Source: Marinobacter changyiensis
Lineage (GTDB): Bacteria; Pseudomonadota; Gammaproteobacteria; Pseudomonadales; Oleiphilaceae
Reading direction: 5' to 3'
Assembly: GCF_009193265.1 (NCBI RefSeq)
Contig: NZ_VZZZ01000008.1
Location: forward strand, 1-64,000
Length of the DNA: 64,000 nt
Shown: one piece after another, positions 49,256 to 58,588 of the stretch
Numbering within the stretch: position 1 is the first letter of the stretch
How the letters are laid out: each line of letters begins with the position of its first letter
Program-made: the position numbers and the translations under genes
Notes under the pieces: generated by a model
Database searches by the model: none
Told to the model about the DNA's origin: nothing
The model's input: only the letters and a program-made list of their open reading frames with translations

Positions 49256-52042
49256 ATGACCAGGCGCCTTGTGGTCGCGCTTTGTGGCATGTTGTGGGCT
49301 ATGCTCCCGGTGGCATTGAGCGCTGATCCGCCGATGGAATCCCCAGCGCCGGTGCTGGGCAGCGAGGACCTGGCGTGGCTTGAGCAACAATCCGCGTTTA
49401 CCATCGGTGTCCGCCCTGCCCAGGTGCCTCTGGCATTTATAACTGCGGATGAAACCCTGGTCGGCACCTACATTGATTACCTGAAACTGCTCAGCAATAA
49501 GCTTGATAAGCCGGTAACGCTGGCGGCAGGTACCGGGGCTGAGCTCGAGTCACAGCTTTTCCGTGATGAGCTCAGCGCCGTTCTCATGACCCGGTTGCCC
49601 GGGCAGAGGCTGGCGGAAGGCTTGCTCGCAACAGAGCCGTTTATGACTCTGACCTATGGCCTGTTCGTTGATGCCGGTGATGCCAGTATTCGTAAACTGT
49701 CTGACCTGGAAGGGCGCCGGCTGGCACTGGTGGCGGACGACAGCAATCAATACCTGTTGCTGGAACCGGTAGAGTCGTTTACGCCGGTGCCGGTCCGGAA
49801 CGTAAGTGAAGCGGTCAGTGCAGTCTTGTCCGGTGAGGCTGATGCTTTTCTCGGCCCGGTGCCGGTGGTGGCGGATTATCTGCAAGCAGCGCTCATCAAC
49901 GGTATCGGCGTCGCCACCCTGCTTAATGATTCGCCTGTTGAAGTGGTGCTGGCAGTCCCCGAAGACCGGCCGCACCAGTATCGTGTACTCCACCAGGCGA
50001 TAAAGTCGTTGACTCATAATGAACATCGGGCGGTGCGCCAGGCCTGGCTGCCCTTCCAGGTGCCGGAAGCGGGCCTGGAGTCCAATATCCAACTGACCGG
50101 TGCGGAGCTTGACTGGCTGAAGCACAATCCGGGTCTGCGGGTGGCCTTCCGGGCCGATTGGCCTCCGTTCGAGTTTCGTCAGGGCGAGGAGCTTCGCGGC
50201 CTGGTACCGGACCTTGTCGGCCGGCTGGAAACCCAGCTGGAAACCGGTTTTAACAAGCAGGTTATAGACGACTGGCAGAAAGCTGAAACGGCCCTGCGTG
50301 AGGGTGAGATTGATATCTTGCCAGCCTTGCCTCGAACGCCGCGACGTGAAGGTCAGTTTCTGTTCAGTCGGCCTTACCTGAGCCTGCCCATCGCGCTGGT
50401 TATCCGAGACGATGGCCGGTTTATCGGCGATCTTCGGGAGTTACGAGAGGAGAGGGTCGGGGCGGTGCGACTGCAAGCCAGCCATGAGTATCTGTTGATT
50501 AACCACCCGGAGCTCGACCTCTATCCGGTGGATTCCATTCAGGAAGGTTTGCTGGCGCTGTCAAACGGTGACCTCGATGTCATGCTGACCCACATTCCGG
50601 GTGTCAGCTATACCGTCGCCCGGCTTGGTCTTTCCAATCTCCGCATCACCAGTATCACGCCCTATCAATACGAACTCCGGCTCGCGGTACGAAAAGACCG
50701 ACCGGAACTGATGCGCATCATAAACAAGGCATTGGGCAGCCTGGACAGTACTGAGACGGACACCATATACAATCGCTGGATCAATCTTGATGTGGAGCAG
50801 GAGCCTGATTACACCGCCGTCAGACGGGTGATTCTGATTGCCGTGGTGGTGGTGTTGATTTTCCTGTACTGGAACCGCAAGTTATCGCGGGAAATAGACG
50901 AGCGTATCCGGTCCGAAGATGCCTTGAGACGCAGTGAAGACAATCTCAGAGCAGCCAAGCTGGAAGCGGAGCGGCTGGCGCAGGAGGCCGACAGCGCCAA
51001 CCGGGCAAAGAGTGAGTTCCTCGCCAACATGTCCCATGAAATCCGCACCCCGATGAACGCCGTGATCGGCTACAGTGATTTGCTGGGCGACAGCGTCACC
51101 GACCCTAAGCACCGTCATTACCTTGATGCCATTCGTGCTGGTAGCCGCAGCTTGCTGATGCTGATTAACGATATTCTTGACCTGTCGCGTATCGAAGCAG
51201 GAAAAATGCGGCTTGAATTCGCGCCATTGGCGGTCCAGCGCCTGCTTGACGATGTGCGGCACATATTTGATCTGCGGGCCCGTGAGCAGGGTATTGATCT
51301 TGTCGTCACCGTGGCACCGGACATGCCACCTGCCATGGTGCTGGATGAAACTCGTCTTCGCCAGGTGCTGTTCAATCTGGTGGGTAATGCCATCAAATTT
51401 ACTCATGAGGGCCGCGTTGAAGTAACGGCCAACGTCCGACCAGAACAAGCCCAGCCTGGCGAGGGCACGCGTTACGAACTGATGATCACCGTAACCGATA
51501 CCGGTATTGGTATTGCCGCTGATCAACAGGAGCATATCTTCGATGCCTTCGAGCAGCAGGAGGGCCAAAGTAGCCGGAAGTACGGCGGGACTGGCCTGGG
51601 CCTTGCGATCAGCCGCAAGCTTGCGGGCATGATGGGGGGTGAACTGACCGTAGTGAGTGAGCCCGGCAAGGGCTCAACCTTTACACTCAGGTTGCCGGGA
51701 GTCAAAGCCACCAAAGCTGTTGCCGGGTCGGACGCCGAGCCCGCCATTGCCGAGCGGCCGATGATTGAAACTCTGAACATGCAGGAGCGGGGCTGGCTTC
51801 ACGACCAGCTTTCCCGGGACTTTGGTGATGAGTGGAAAGTGGTCAGGGAAAGTGGCGACCCGGAGCAGATGCGGGACTTTGCGAACCGGTTGGTGCAGTG
51901 GGGGCAGCGTTATCGCTCACAGCTGGTCAGTCAATACGGTGAGAAGTTGCTAGCCGATGTGGATGCCTTCAACCTGGACGCGGTAAATCGGGCGCTGGAG
52001 GTTTTTCCACTGTTGCTTGGACAGGCGCCCGCCCAGGCATAA
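49256..52042 (+). CDS. Histidine kinase with two periplasmic solute-binding domains
   Basis: The protein has 928 residues. A signal peptide (about 1-22) leads to two SBP_bac_3 domains in tandem (about 45-265 and 285-510), the second with FRADWPPFEF. One membrane helix follows (about 522-540), then a short coiled coil, HisKA with LANMSHEIRTPMNAVIGYSDLL (phosphorylated His near 593), and HATPase_c with NLVGNAIKFTHEG, TDTGIGIAAD, KYGGTGLGLAIS. No receiver domain or PAS is evident; about 95 residues of unknown helical sequence end the protein. It resembles the sensory half of BvgS/EvgS. No response regulator is adjacent. GGAG lies seven bases before the ATG. Confidence 0.93.
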   Translation: MTRRLVVALCGMLWAMLPVALSADPPMESPAPVLGSEDLAWLEQQSAFTIGVRPAQVPLAFITADETLVGTYIDYLKLLSNKLDKPVTLAAGTGAELESQLFRDELSAVLMTRLPGQRLAEGLLATEPFMTLTYGLFVDAGDASIRKLSDLEGRRLALVADDSNQYLLLEPVESFTPVPVRNVSEAVSAVLSGEADAFLGPVPVVADYLQAALINGIGVATLLNDSPVEVVLAVPEDRPHQYRVLHQAIKSLTHNEHRAVRQAWLPFQVPEAGLESNIQLTGAELDWLKHNPGLRVAFRADWPPFEFRQGEELRGLVPDLVGRLETQLETGFNKQVIDDWQKAETALREGEIDILPALPRTPRREGQFLFSRPYLSLPIALVIRDDGRFIGDLRELREERVGAVRLQASHEYLLINHPELDLYPVDSIQEGLLALSNGDLDVMLTHIPGVSYTVARLGLSNLRITSITPYQYELRLAVRKDRPELMRIINKALGSLDSTETDTIYNRWINLDVEQEPDYTAVRRVILIAVVVVLIFLYWNRKLSREIDERIRSEDALRRSEDNLRAAKLEAERLAQEADSANRAKSEFLANMSHEIRTPMNAVIGYSDLLGDSVTDPKHRHYLDAIRAGSRSLLMLINDILDLSRIEAGKMRLEFAPLAVQRLLDDVRHIFDLRAREQGIDLVVTVAPDMPPAMVLDETRLRQVLFNLVGNAIKFTHEGRVEVTANVRPEQAQPGEGTRYELMITVTDTGIGIAADQQEHIFDAFEQQEGQSSRKYGGTGLGLAISRKLAGMMGGELTVVSEPGKGSTFTLRLPGVKATKAVAGSDAEPAIAERPMIETLNMQERGWLHDQLSRDFGDEWKVVRESGDPEQMRDFANRLVQWGQRYRSQLVSQYGEKLLADVDAFNLDAVNRALEVFPLLLGQAPAQA

Positions 52043-52049
52043 AGCCAGT

Positions 52050-52412
52050 TCAAAGGCAGTCGTACTGGGACGATTTGTCGAATGCGACAGCAACCATGTC
52101 GTAGCCACTGTTGGTGAGGGACTGGATCAGATCGCGGTCACGCAGAAGCGCCATGCAGATCTGATGAACGCTGGCCTGCAGCTGTTCCTGTGCAGGCATG
52201 CTCTGGAACCGGAAGTCGACAATAATGTATTTGCGGTCAACCCGGGACGCTGCGGGTATGTCACTGCGTTCAATGCTGTCAAACCCGATGTAAACTGGCT
52301 GTCGCTGGGGAAACACGTCATTCATGACCACGTCGATGTTTTCCGCTTGGGCGGAAGGCGCGACCAGCGTAGACAGGAGGGCGGCCAGGGTGGCAAAAAA
52401 TCTGATGTTCAT
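52050..52412 (-). CDS. Small secreted protein of unknown function
   Basis: The 120-residue precursor has a clear signal peptide (MNIRFFATLAALLSTLVAPSAQA). The mature part has two cysteines (HQICMALL and the C-terminal YDCL) that could pair. I do not recognise a family. It converges on the histidine kinase gene, seven bases away; co-function is not implied by orientation. Confidence 0.75.
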   Translation of the reverse strand: MNIRFFATLAALLSTLVAPSAQAENIDVVMNDVFPQRQPVYIGFDSIERSDIPAASRVDRKYIIVDFRFQSMPAQEQLQASVHQICMALLRDRDLIQSLTNSGYDMVAVAFDKSSQYDCL

Positions 52413-52631
52413 AGCGGCAGTGTTCTCTGGGAGTAGTAGGGCTATGTAACTTATAGTAAAAATATGTTACCGGGAATTATTGCAGAGTCCAGTGTTCAGT
52501 GCGCCCGTCTTGATGATCATTTTTCAATTGTTTGCAGAGTGAGTGCGTGAGGTCTTTGTGCCTGGACGTTTCTGTCGGGAGACAGATCAACTATGATGAA
52601 CGCTGAGCGCAGGGACTGAGAGGAAAACGCC

Positions 52632-53225
52632 ATGTTTCAACTGGTTTTTAAAGGGGAGTGTACGTCGGGCACGGATCTGGATGCCGCCCGGAATAACGCA
52701 CGCTCACTGTTCAAGGCATCCATGGAACAGGTTGACCGTATGTTCAGTGGCCGACCGGTTGTTATCCGCAACAAGCTGGATGAGCCGCAGGCCCAGAAGT
52801 ACCGGGCGGTTCTGCACAAGCACGGTATGATCGCCTACGTTGAGCCTATGGCCGGAGCTCCGGCAACCGGATCGCCCGAAAATGCGCCCGCAGACCCTGC
52901 GCCAGCCCGGGCAGCGGAATTCCGGCCCCCTGAAAAGCCGGTTGGCAATGCCGCCCGACTACCCGCCACGGAGCCTGGCGAGCGGCTATCGGTGGCAGGG
53001 GATAAAGTGGATGAAATTCTGGCAGGGTCCGGGCTTGCCCTTGACCCGGTCGGCGTCACCCTGATGACCCACAAGGAGGTTGAAGCGCCGATGTTCCAGC
53101 ATCTGGCTGACTGGACACTGGCACCGCCGGGCTCTGAGCTGGGTGTTAAGCGAGATCTGCCACCGCCTGTTGTGCCCGACGTCTCGCATCTTTCGTTGCA
53201 GGACAAGAACCGGAAAGAACATTAA
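52632..53225 (+). CDS. Conserved protein with N-terminal domain and disordered linker
   Basis: The 197-residue protein starts FQLVFKGECTSGTDLDAARNN and continues LFKASMEQVDRMFSGRPVVIRNKLD, a pattern I recall from N-terminal regions of pseudomonad proteins of unknown function. It looks like a small alpha/beta domain (1-75). A Pro/Ala-rich linker (about 77-115) precedes a second half with DWTLAPPGSELG. No membrane segment or enzyme motif is visible. GAGGAAA precedes the ATG. It lies upstream of plpD with a 76-base gap and may share its transcript. Confidence 0.75.
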   Translation: MFQLVFKGECTSGTDLDAARNNARSLFKASMEQVDRMFSGRPVVIRNKLDEPQAQKYRAVLHKHGMIAYVEPMAGAPATGSPENAPADPAPARAAEFRPPEKPVGNAARLPATEPGERLSVAGDKVDEILAGSGLALDPVGVTLMTHKEVEAPMFQHLADWTLAPPGSELGVKRDLPPPVVPDVSHLSLQDKNRKEH

Positions 53226-53301
53226 AGCTCCAGGGCGGGCAGCCAGCCAGGCTGTCCGTCATCCTTGCCGATAGTTTTTGCCCCGTCTGGAGAATACCAG
53301 C

Positions 53302-55530
53302 GTGACCATGCTGATGCGTGTTTCTCTGCTTGCCCTGATCGTGTCTGTCAGTGGCCATGCTTCGTTCAGTCTTGCCCAGGCGACGATCGATTCCACGGAA
53401 TCGCGCCCCAGGGTGGCTCTTGTGCTCAGTGGTGGCGGCGCAAAAGGCATAGCCCATGTTGGCGTGCTCAGGGTGCTGGAGGAAATTCATGTGCCAGTGG
53501 ATATGGTGGTGGGCACCAGTGCTGGCGCAGCGGTGGGAGCCATGTATTCACTGGGCATGCCGGTGAATGAGATCGAGCAACGCATGCTGGATATGAACTG
53601 GCTTGATAGCTTCCGGGATAGCACCGGCCGTGAATTCAAACCGGTGCGCAGGAAAAGCGAAGATTGGCGCTATCCCATTGATCCGGGGCTTGGTATCCGG
53701 CTTGATGGAATCCATCTTGGCCGGGGTCTGATCAGTGGCCAGAATCTCGGATTTATCCTCAACGAGCTGACCCGCGAGGCGGCTCTGGTGAGGGACTTTG
53801 ACCAGCTTCCCATCCCGTTTCGGGCAGTGGCAACAGACCTGGAGTCCGGTGAGGAAGTGATCATCAGTGATGGCAGCCTGTCCGAGGCCATTCGCGCCAG
53901 CATGAGCATCCCCGGGGTTTATGCGCCGCTGGAACGCGACGGCAAGCTGCTGGTGGACGGCGGTGTGTCGAATAACATACCTGTCAGTGTGGCTCAGAAA
54001 ATGGGCGCGGATATTATCATTGCCGTCGATATCAGCGACTCACTCAGCGAGGGTGAAGGGCTGACCGAGGCGTTTAACGTGGTCGGACAACTGACCACGC
54101 TGGTTACCCGCGCAAATGTGGATGCCCAACTTGCACGGCTTACCGATGATGATGTTCTTGTCCGGCCGGACCTGGAAGAACTGACGTCTGCTGATTTCTT
54201 TCAGGCGCCGCTGATTATAGAAGTGGGCGCCACTGCAGCCCGCAATAAAGCCGGTGAGCTCCGCTCATTACAGGTCGATGAACTGCAGTGGCAGGCCTAC
54301 AAGGACAGGCGCAGTCAGCGTCAGTTCAGTGCCGGCGATATTTTGCAGGTGCGCGTGAATATGGATTCGAAACTGTCATCACGGTTTTTGAGATCCCGCA
54401 TCCGGCAGCAATCTAACGAACCTCTGGATGTGCCCCGGCTTGAGTCAGACCTCAAGCGAATCTACGGCCTGGGCTACTACGAAACCGTTACTTACAGTCT
54501 GACACCCTCGGAAAACGGCACCATTCTCGACGTCCAGGTGGACGAGAAGAGTTGGGGTCCGAACTACCTCAGTTTTGGCCTTGGCTATGAGGACAATTTT
54601 AACAGTGATACCCGTTTCAATGTGGGCGCCGCTCTTCAAATGACAGAGCTGAATGCACTGGGGGGCGAATGGAACACAGGGCTGCAGTTGGGCACCGAGC
54701 CACGCGTGCGCACCGAATGGTTCCAGCCGCTGGATTATGGCTATCGGCGATTTATGCTATCGGGTATCGAGTATCAGCGCGACACCTTCAGTGTCTTTGA
54801 TGATGCTGGCGAGCGAATTGCCGAGGTCGACGTGACGCAGCGCCAGGTCGATCTTTCGTTCGGGATGGAGCTGGGCACCAACGAAGAAGTACGTGGTGGC
54901 GTGCAACGGGGGTATGCCACCGTGGATGAGCAGGTTGGACAGGCCAATATTGACGAGGAGCATCTGAACCTTGGTGGTTGGAATCTGAGGTTTGTTCATG
55001 ATTCTCTCAATGACCCGTTTTTACCCGACGAAGGTGTATTTTTTGGCCTCAAGGGGCGGTTTGAACGCCCGAATATGGGCTCCGACAGTGACTTCGATCG
55101 CACCACCTTCATGGCGGTGGGTACCACAAGCTGGCGGGGTTTTGTGATCCTGGGCCAGGCCTACGCCGATGTGGTGACTCGGGGCAGGGCCGGCGTCGAT
55201 AATTTTGTCAGCCTCGGTGGTTTCCGGCGCTTGTCGGCCTATGCCAGAGGCGAAGTGAGCGGGCCGGACGCAGCGTTGCTGTCAGTGTATGGCTATCGCA
55301 CCTTTGGTGGACCGTTTATGCCATTTTTTGCCGGTGCGGGATTTGAAACAGGAAATGCGTTCCCCGATATCCGGGATGCGCGCTGGGCTGGTTTGTTGCG
55401 GTCCTACAGCCTGTTTGCGGGTATCGATACATTTATGGGTCCAGTACAACTGGCCACCGCCTACAGTAATCAGGACCGCTGGACCGCCTATCTCAATATC
55501 GGGTTTTCCCTTGAGCGGTTATTCGACTGA
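53302..55530 (+). CDS. Patatin-like phospholipase with BamA-type barrel (PlpD type)
   Basis: About 742 residues from the GTG at 53302 (GGAGA eight bases upstream; ATGs at 53308 and 53314 also possible). A signal peptide is followed by a patatin domain: the GGGAKGIAHVGVL oxyanion loop, VGTSAGAAVGAMYS (nucleophile Ser) and LVDGGVSNNIPV (Asp). A POTRA-like region (about 350-410) and an Omp85-type 16-strand barrel follow, ending in FSLERLFD. This is the type Vd secretion layout in which the lipase is displayed or released through its own barrel. All catalytic residues are intact. Confidence 0.93.
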   Translation: MTMLMRVSLLALIVSVSGHASFSLAQATIDSTESRPRVALVLSGGGAKGIAHVGVLRVLEEIHVPVDMVVGTSAGAAVGAMYSLGMPVNEIEQRMLDMNWLDSFRDSTGREFKPVRRKSEDWRYPIDPGLGIRLDGIHLGRGLISGQNLGFILNELTREAALVRDFDQLPIPFRAVATDLESGEEVIISDGSLSEAIRASMSIPGVYAPLERDGKLLVDGGVSNNIPVSVAQKMGADIIIAVDISDSLSEGEGLTEAFNVVGQLTTLVTRANVDAQLARLTDDDVLVRPDLEELTSADFFQAPLIIEVGATAARNKAGELRSLQVDELQWQAYKDRRSQRQFSAGDILQVRVNMDSKLSSRFLRSRIRQQSNEPLDVPRLESDLKRIYGLGYYETVTYSLTPSENGTILDVQVDEKSWGPNYLSFGLGYEDNFNSDTRFNVGAALQMTELNALGGEWNTGLQLGTEPRVRTEWFQPLDYGYRRFMLSGIEYQRDTFSVFDDAGERIAEVDVTQRQVDLSFGMELGTNEEVRGGVQRGYATVDEQVGQANIDEEHLNLGGWNLRFVHDSLNDPFLPDEGVFFGLKGRFERPNMGSDSDFDRTTFMAVGTTSWRGFVILGQAYADVVTRGRAGVDNFVSLGGFRRLSAYARGEVSGPDAALLSVYGYRTFGGPFMPFFAGAGFETGNAFPDIRDARWAGLLRSYSLFAGIDTFMGPVQLATAYSNQDRWTAYLNIGFSLERLFD

Positions 55531-55539
55531 CTCCTGGCA

Positions 55540-55956
55540 TCACAACGGAGACACGATAATCAGCTGTGGGTGCTCACAATTCCCGTTCAACGGGCGGCGC
55601 AGCAAGGCTTTGTACTCATCACCCTTGCGGGCTTCATCGGGCACCGGATGAAACACCACCTCATCGCCCGGGAAAAACAGCCAGGTTCCCTCAGCGACAC
55701 CGTGTTTTTGCGCTATGGCTGTTAACGTGGCAACGCCCCGGGTCTGGCTCCAGGCACATGGCTTGTCGGGTTCCCGAGGTTGTGTGGGGCGCTGCGGGCG
55801 CACCGGCGCTGGTGCTCGCTCCGGTTCGGGATCAGACGCTTCCGTTGACTCAGGCAAGGGCTGCTCGGGAATGATAACCAAAGGTACATCCTCTGGCGGG
55901 CTGGAAGCGCATGCGCTCAGGAAGGTCACAAGGAACGCCAGGCCGAGAGCCCGCAA
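55540..55956 (-). CDS. Proline-rich lipoprotein of unknown function
   Basis: I favour a TTG start at 55956, preceded by AAAGG, because it gives a compact lipoprotein signal MRALGLAFLVTFLSAC (lipobox LSAC). Longer starts (up to 56058) would put the lipobox 50 residues in. The mature 120 residues have a Pro/Glu-rich tether, then a small domain (RGVATLTAIAQKHG, GTWLFFPGDEVVFHP) of unknown fold. Two further cysteines (CAW and NCEH) may pair. It converges on plpD with a nine-base gap. Confidence 0.7.
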   Translation of the reverse strand: MRALGLAFLVTFLSACASSPPEDVPLVIIPEQPLPESTEASDPEPERAPAPVRPQRPTQPREPDKPCAWSQTRGVATLTAIAQKHGVAEGTWLFFPGDEVVFHPVPDEARKGDEYKALLRRPLNGNCEHPQLIIVSPL

Positions 55957-56088
55957 GGAGCCTTTATCGACCGGCAGCAGGACCTGTACCGGCAGGGTTT
56001 CTCGGGGCTTGAAGGCAGTCATGGCGGTACCGGTGGCAACAACGTGATGGGCGCTCATCGTCTCACATTCCGCCGCCCCGGAAAACGG

Positions 56089-57525
56089 TCAGAGCAGGGG
56101 GGCTGCGAGGCGGACTGCGCGACAGCCAAGGCGGAACAGCAGCGCTCTGTCCTTGTAGTCATTTTCGGTCATCCGCCGACAGTTCCGCAGGTCTTCCGCA
56201 AGCATGGCGTCGACGTCTCTGACGAATTCCGTGGCCGTCACCAGGGCGGTCACTTCAAAATTCAGACGCATCGACCGGTTGTCCAGATTGGCGGTGCTGA
56301 TGGCGGCATAGCGATTGTCCACCAGTACCACTTTCTGGTGCATAAAGCCGGGCTCATATTGATAAATACCAATGCCAGCGCGGCTGGCTTCTACGAGGTA
56401 GGAGTAGGCTGCCATCCGGATCAGTTTGTGATCGGATTTGTCGGGAATGATGATTTTGACATCCACACCGCGCAGCGCCGCCAGTTGGAGCGCATTGATA
56501 ATCTGAAAGTCCGGCACGAAATACGGTGATGCGATCCACAACCGCTGCCGGGCATTGTTGATGCAATTCAGGAAAAACAGCGTGCAGGTTTCGTAGGTAT
56601 CGGCTGGCCCACTCGGGATGATGAGGACTTCCTGCTCACCGGGAGGCGGCTCCTGAGGGTGCCAGTGCAACTCCGGGGTTTCGTTAGTTGCCCAGTTCCA
56701 GTCTTCCAGCCAGGCTAGTTGAAGCCCGATCACGGCCGGGCCGTCAATGCGACAATGGGTGTCCCGCCAACGACCTTGATCAACTTCCGTGCCGAGGTAT
56801 TCGTCACCCAGGTTGATGCCGCCGGCAAATCCGGTATGGCCATCGCAAATGAGAATTTTGCGGTGATTGCGAAAGTTGATATGGAAGCGACGGCGGCGAA
56901 TATTACCGTCACCGAACGACGCAACCTGAGCACCGGCTTTGCGAAGCTCCCTCAGGTAGCCTTTCGGCAGCCATGCGCTGCCGATATCGTCAAACAGGAA
57001 GTAAACTCTGACCCCTTGGGCCAACTTACGCTTCAGAATGGTTTTGATGCGCTGGCCGATGCGATCAGAGCGGATAAGGTAAAACTCCATCAGAATATAG
57101 CTGTGGGCGTCTTCCATGGCATCGAACAGGGAGTTGAAGGTGGCGAGTCCGTCTTTCAGCAACGTGCATCGATTGCCGGCGGTGAACGGTTGCCTGGCAA
57201 GATTGCTCAGAACCTGCAGTTCATCATTGAAATGCTCACGCGCAGGCTGGGGGATCGCAGTCGCCTGTTGCTCGAACTCTTGTAGCAGGTAGTTGACAGA
57301 GCGATCGCCCAGACGCCGGGCGCGGACATACCCGGAAAAACGGTTGCGCCCAAAAAACAGAAATAGCGGTAACGCCAGATAGGGGAATCCCAGCAGGCCC
57401 ACAATCCAGGCAACCGCGCCTTGGGCGGTGCGATAGGTCAGCAGCACACGATAGACGCAAAACAGCGCCAGGCTGTAGATGACGATCAACGCCTGGGCAA
57501 TAAACGATAAATCAGGCAATCTCAT
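56089..57525 (-). CDS. Cardiolipin synthase
   Basis: The protein has 478 residues. Two N-terminal membrane helices (about 7-27 and 37-56) precede two phospholipase D domains with complete HKD motifs: HRKILICDG (about 220) and HQKVVLVDN (about 400). It condenses two phosphatidylglycerol molecules, or PG with another phospholipid, to cardiolipin. Length and layout resemble ClsA. AGGAG precedes the ATG at 57525; a longer frame upstream has no homology. Confidence 0.94.
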   Translation of the reverse strand: MRLPDLSFIAQALIVIYSLALFCVYRVLLTYRTAQGAVAWIVGLLGFPYLALPLFLFFGRNRFSGYVRARRLGDRSVNYLLQEFEQQATAIPQPAREHFNDELQVLSNLARQPFTAGNRCTLLKDGLATFNSLFDAMEDAHSYILMEFYLIRSDRIGQRIKTILKRKLAQGVRVYFLFDDIGSAWLPKGYLRELRKAGAQVASFGDGNIRRRRFHINFRNHRKILICDGHTGFAGGINLGDEYLGTEVDQGRWRDTHCRIDGPAVIGLQLAWLEDWNWATNETPELHWHPQEPPPGEQEVLIIPSGPADTYETCTLFFLNCINNARQRLWIASPYFVPDFQIINALQLAALRGVDVKIIIPDKSDHKLIRMAAYSYLVEASRAGIGIYQYEPGFMHQKVVLVDNRYAAISTANLDNRSMRLNFEVTALVTATEFVRDVDAMLAEDLRNCRRMTENDYKDRALLFRLGCRAVRLAAPLL

Positions 57526-57882
57526 TGCTCCTGGTGCTGATGTCGAGCCCGATACCGGGCCGGGGCCACACCGGTCCAGCGCTTGAAACCCGACTGAAGG
57601 CGCTAAGTTTGGAGAATCTGGCTTAAAATGCAATTCCCCCAAGCGTCTTTGAGACGGCGTACCGAGGGGTTGTCATTAGCGTAGCGGTAGTGTCGGGATT
57701 TTGGAATGACACCGAATCAAGAGGTGGTTCACGAAAGGACAATAACCCCGTATCTGTGATCTGAGCCACGCCCGTGACCTGGCGACGAGTACTCGGTTGA
57801 GTTCGGTGGTAATGTGATCCGCAATCCGGGTGGCCGACGTGGCTTGACCCTCGTTCTTTGAAAGAGCCTTTAGGAGTTTTAC
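57526..57882. other. Non-coding spacer between cls and the endonuclease V-like gene
   Basis: In 357 bases between divergent genes I see no convincing gene, promoter pair or terminator. TAGGAG at 57871-57876 is the ribosome binding site of the plus-strand gene. Confidence 0.4.
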
Positions 57883-58566
57883 GTGTTTCCGAACAATTCG
57901 GTTTTTGATGTTGATGCCGGACTGCTGGATGATCAACTGCTCGCGGAACAGATGCGGCTGGTTTCCGGTTTGCTGAACGCCGACCGGGCGCACCCGATTG
58001 CCCGCCATGCACCGCTGGCCTGGCAGGGACATGAAGACGCGCTCGCATTAAAGCTGAATCAACTGATGGAAGAAATGAGATTGCGCGGTCATGCCGTTCC
58101 GGGCAATGTGCCGGTAACGGAGGAGGCGATTCTCTGGCCGACCCTGGATGCCGGGGCGCTGGCTGAGCAACTTGCTTACCTGACGGCTCGTTTGGCGCAG
58201 GATCAGCGGGGACGAATTCGCCTGCCAAAAAACGATCACGAACTCTGGGCAACCTATAAGTACAGTGTGCTGGCGAGAAATACCAAAGCCTACACGGCAT
58301 TTGGCCAGCGCGTTGCGTCACGATCGATTCCAGTGAATCAACTCTGGCTCAGCATGGTCAGTGCAAGCCGGGTGGCGCCCGCCAAAGCGGGTCTCAGGAA
58401 TTCGTTCCAGCACATGTGGGGTTATGTGTCCGGGCACTCAAAGCTCAGCCCGCAGACTGAGGATCTGGTCAGTCTGGCATTGGACATTCAGACACTGGCT
58501 GTGACACATGAGGTTCCGTATCTTATGAATTCTACCGCGCTCGGAGAACTACGGGCCTGGTTATAA
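57883..58566 (+). CDS. T4 endonuclease V (DenV)-like protein lacking canonical catalytic residues
   Basis: The 227-residue protein starts at a GTG with TAGGAG six bases upstream. Three segments follow the order of T4 DenV: LLDDQLLAEQMRL (14-26) resembles its ADQHLMAEYREL, LKLNQLMEEMRLRGH (57-71) resembles RQIELIAECLKRGF, and ELWATYKYSVLA (about 116-127) resembles TWYKYYGKAI. In DenV the N-terminal Thr2 amine and Glu23 do the chemistry; here the N-terminus is Met-Phe and the Glu23 position is Arg25. About 100 further C-terminal residues (AFGQRVASR, SFQHMWGYVSGHSK) recall DUF1722/YbgA. So the fold is suggested, the glycosylase activity doubtful. A wholly different function is possible. Confidence 0.6.
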   Translation: MFPNNSVFDVDAGLLDDQLLAEQMRLVSGLLNADRAHPIARHAPLAWQGHEDALALKLNQLMEEMRLRGHAVPGNVPVTEEAILWPTLDAGALAEQLAYLTARLAQDQRGRIRLPKNDHELWATYKYSVLARNTKAYTAFGQRVASRSIPVNQLWLSMVSASRVAPAKAGLRNSFQHMWGYVSGHSKLSPQTEDLVSLALDIQTLAVTHEVPYLMNSTALGELRAWL

Positions 58567-58588
58567 CTTTTGGTGTTGGGAGCAAAGC

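Noticed and set aside
48913..49467. Long form of the DUF2789 gene
   Set aside because: The extra 107 codons are antisense to the histidine kinase start and unrelated to the family.
55540..56058. Longest start of the proline-rich lipoprotein
   Set aside because: It would leave the lipobox 50 residues from the N-terminus; TTG at 55956 gives a normal signal.
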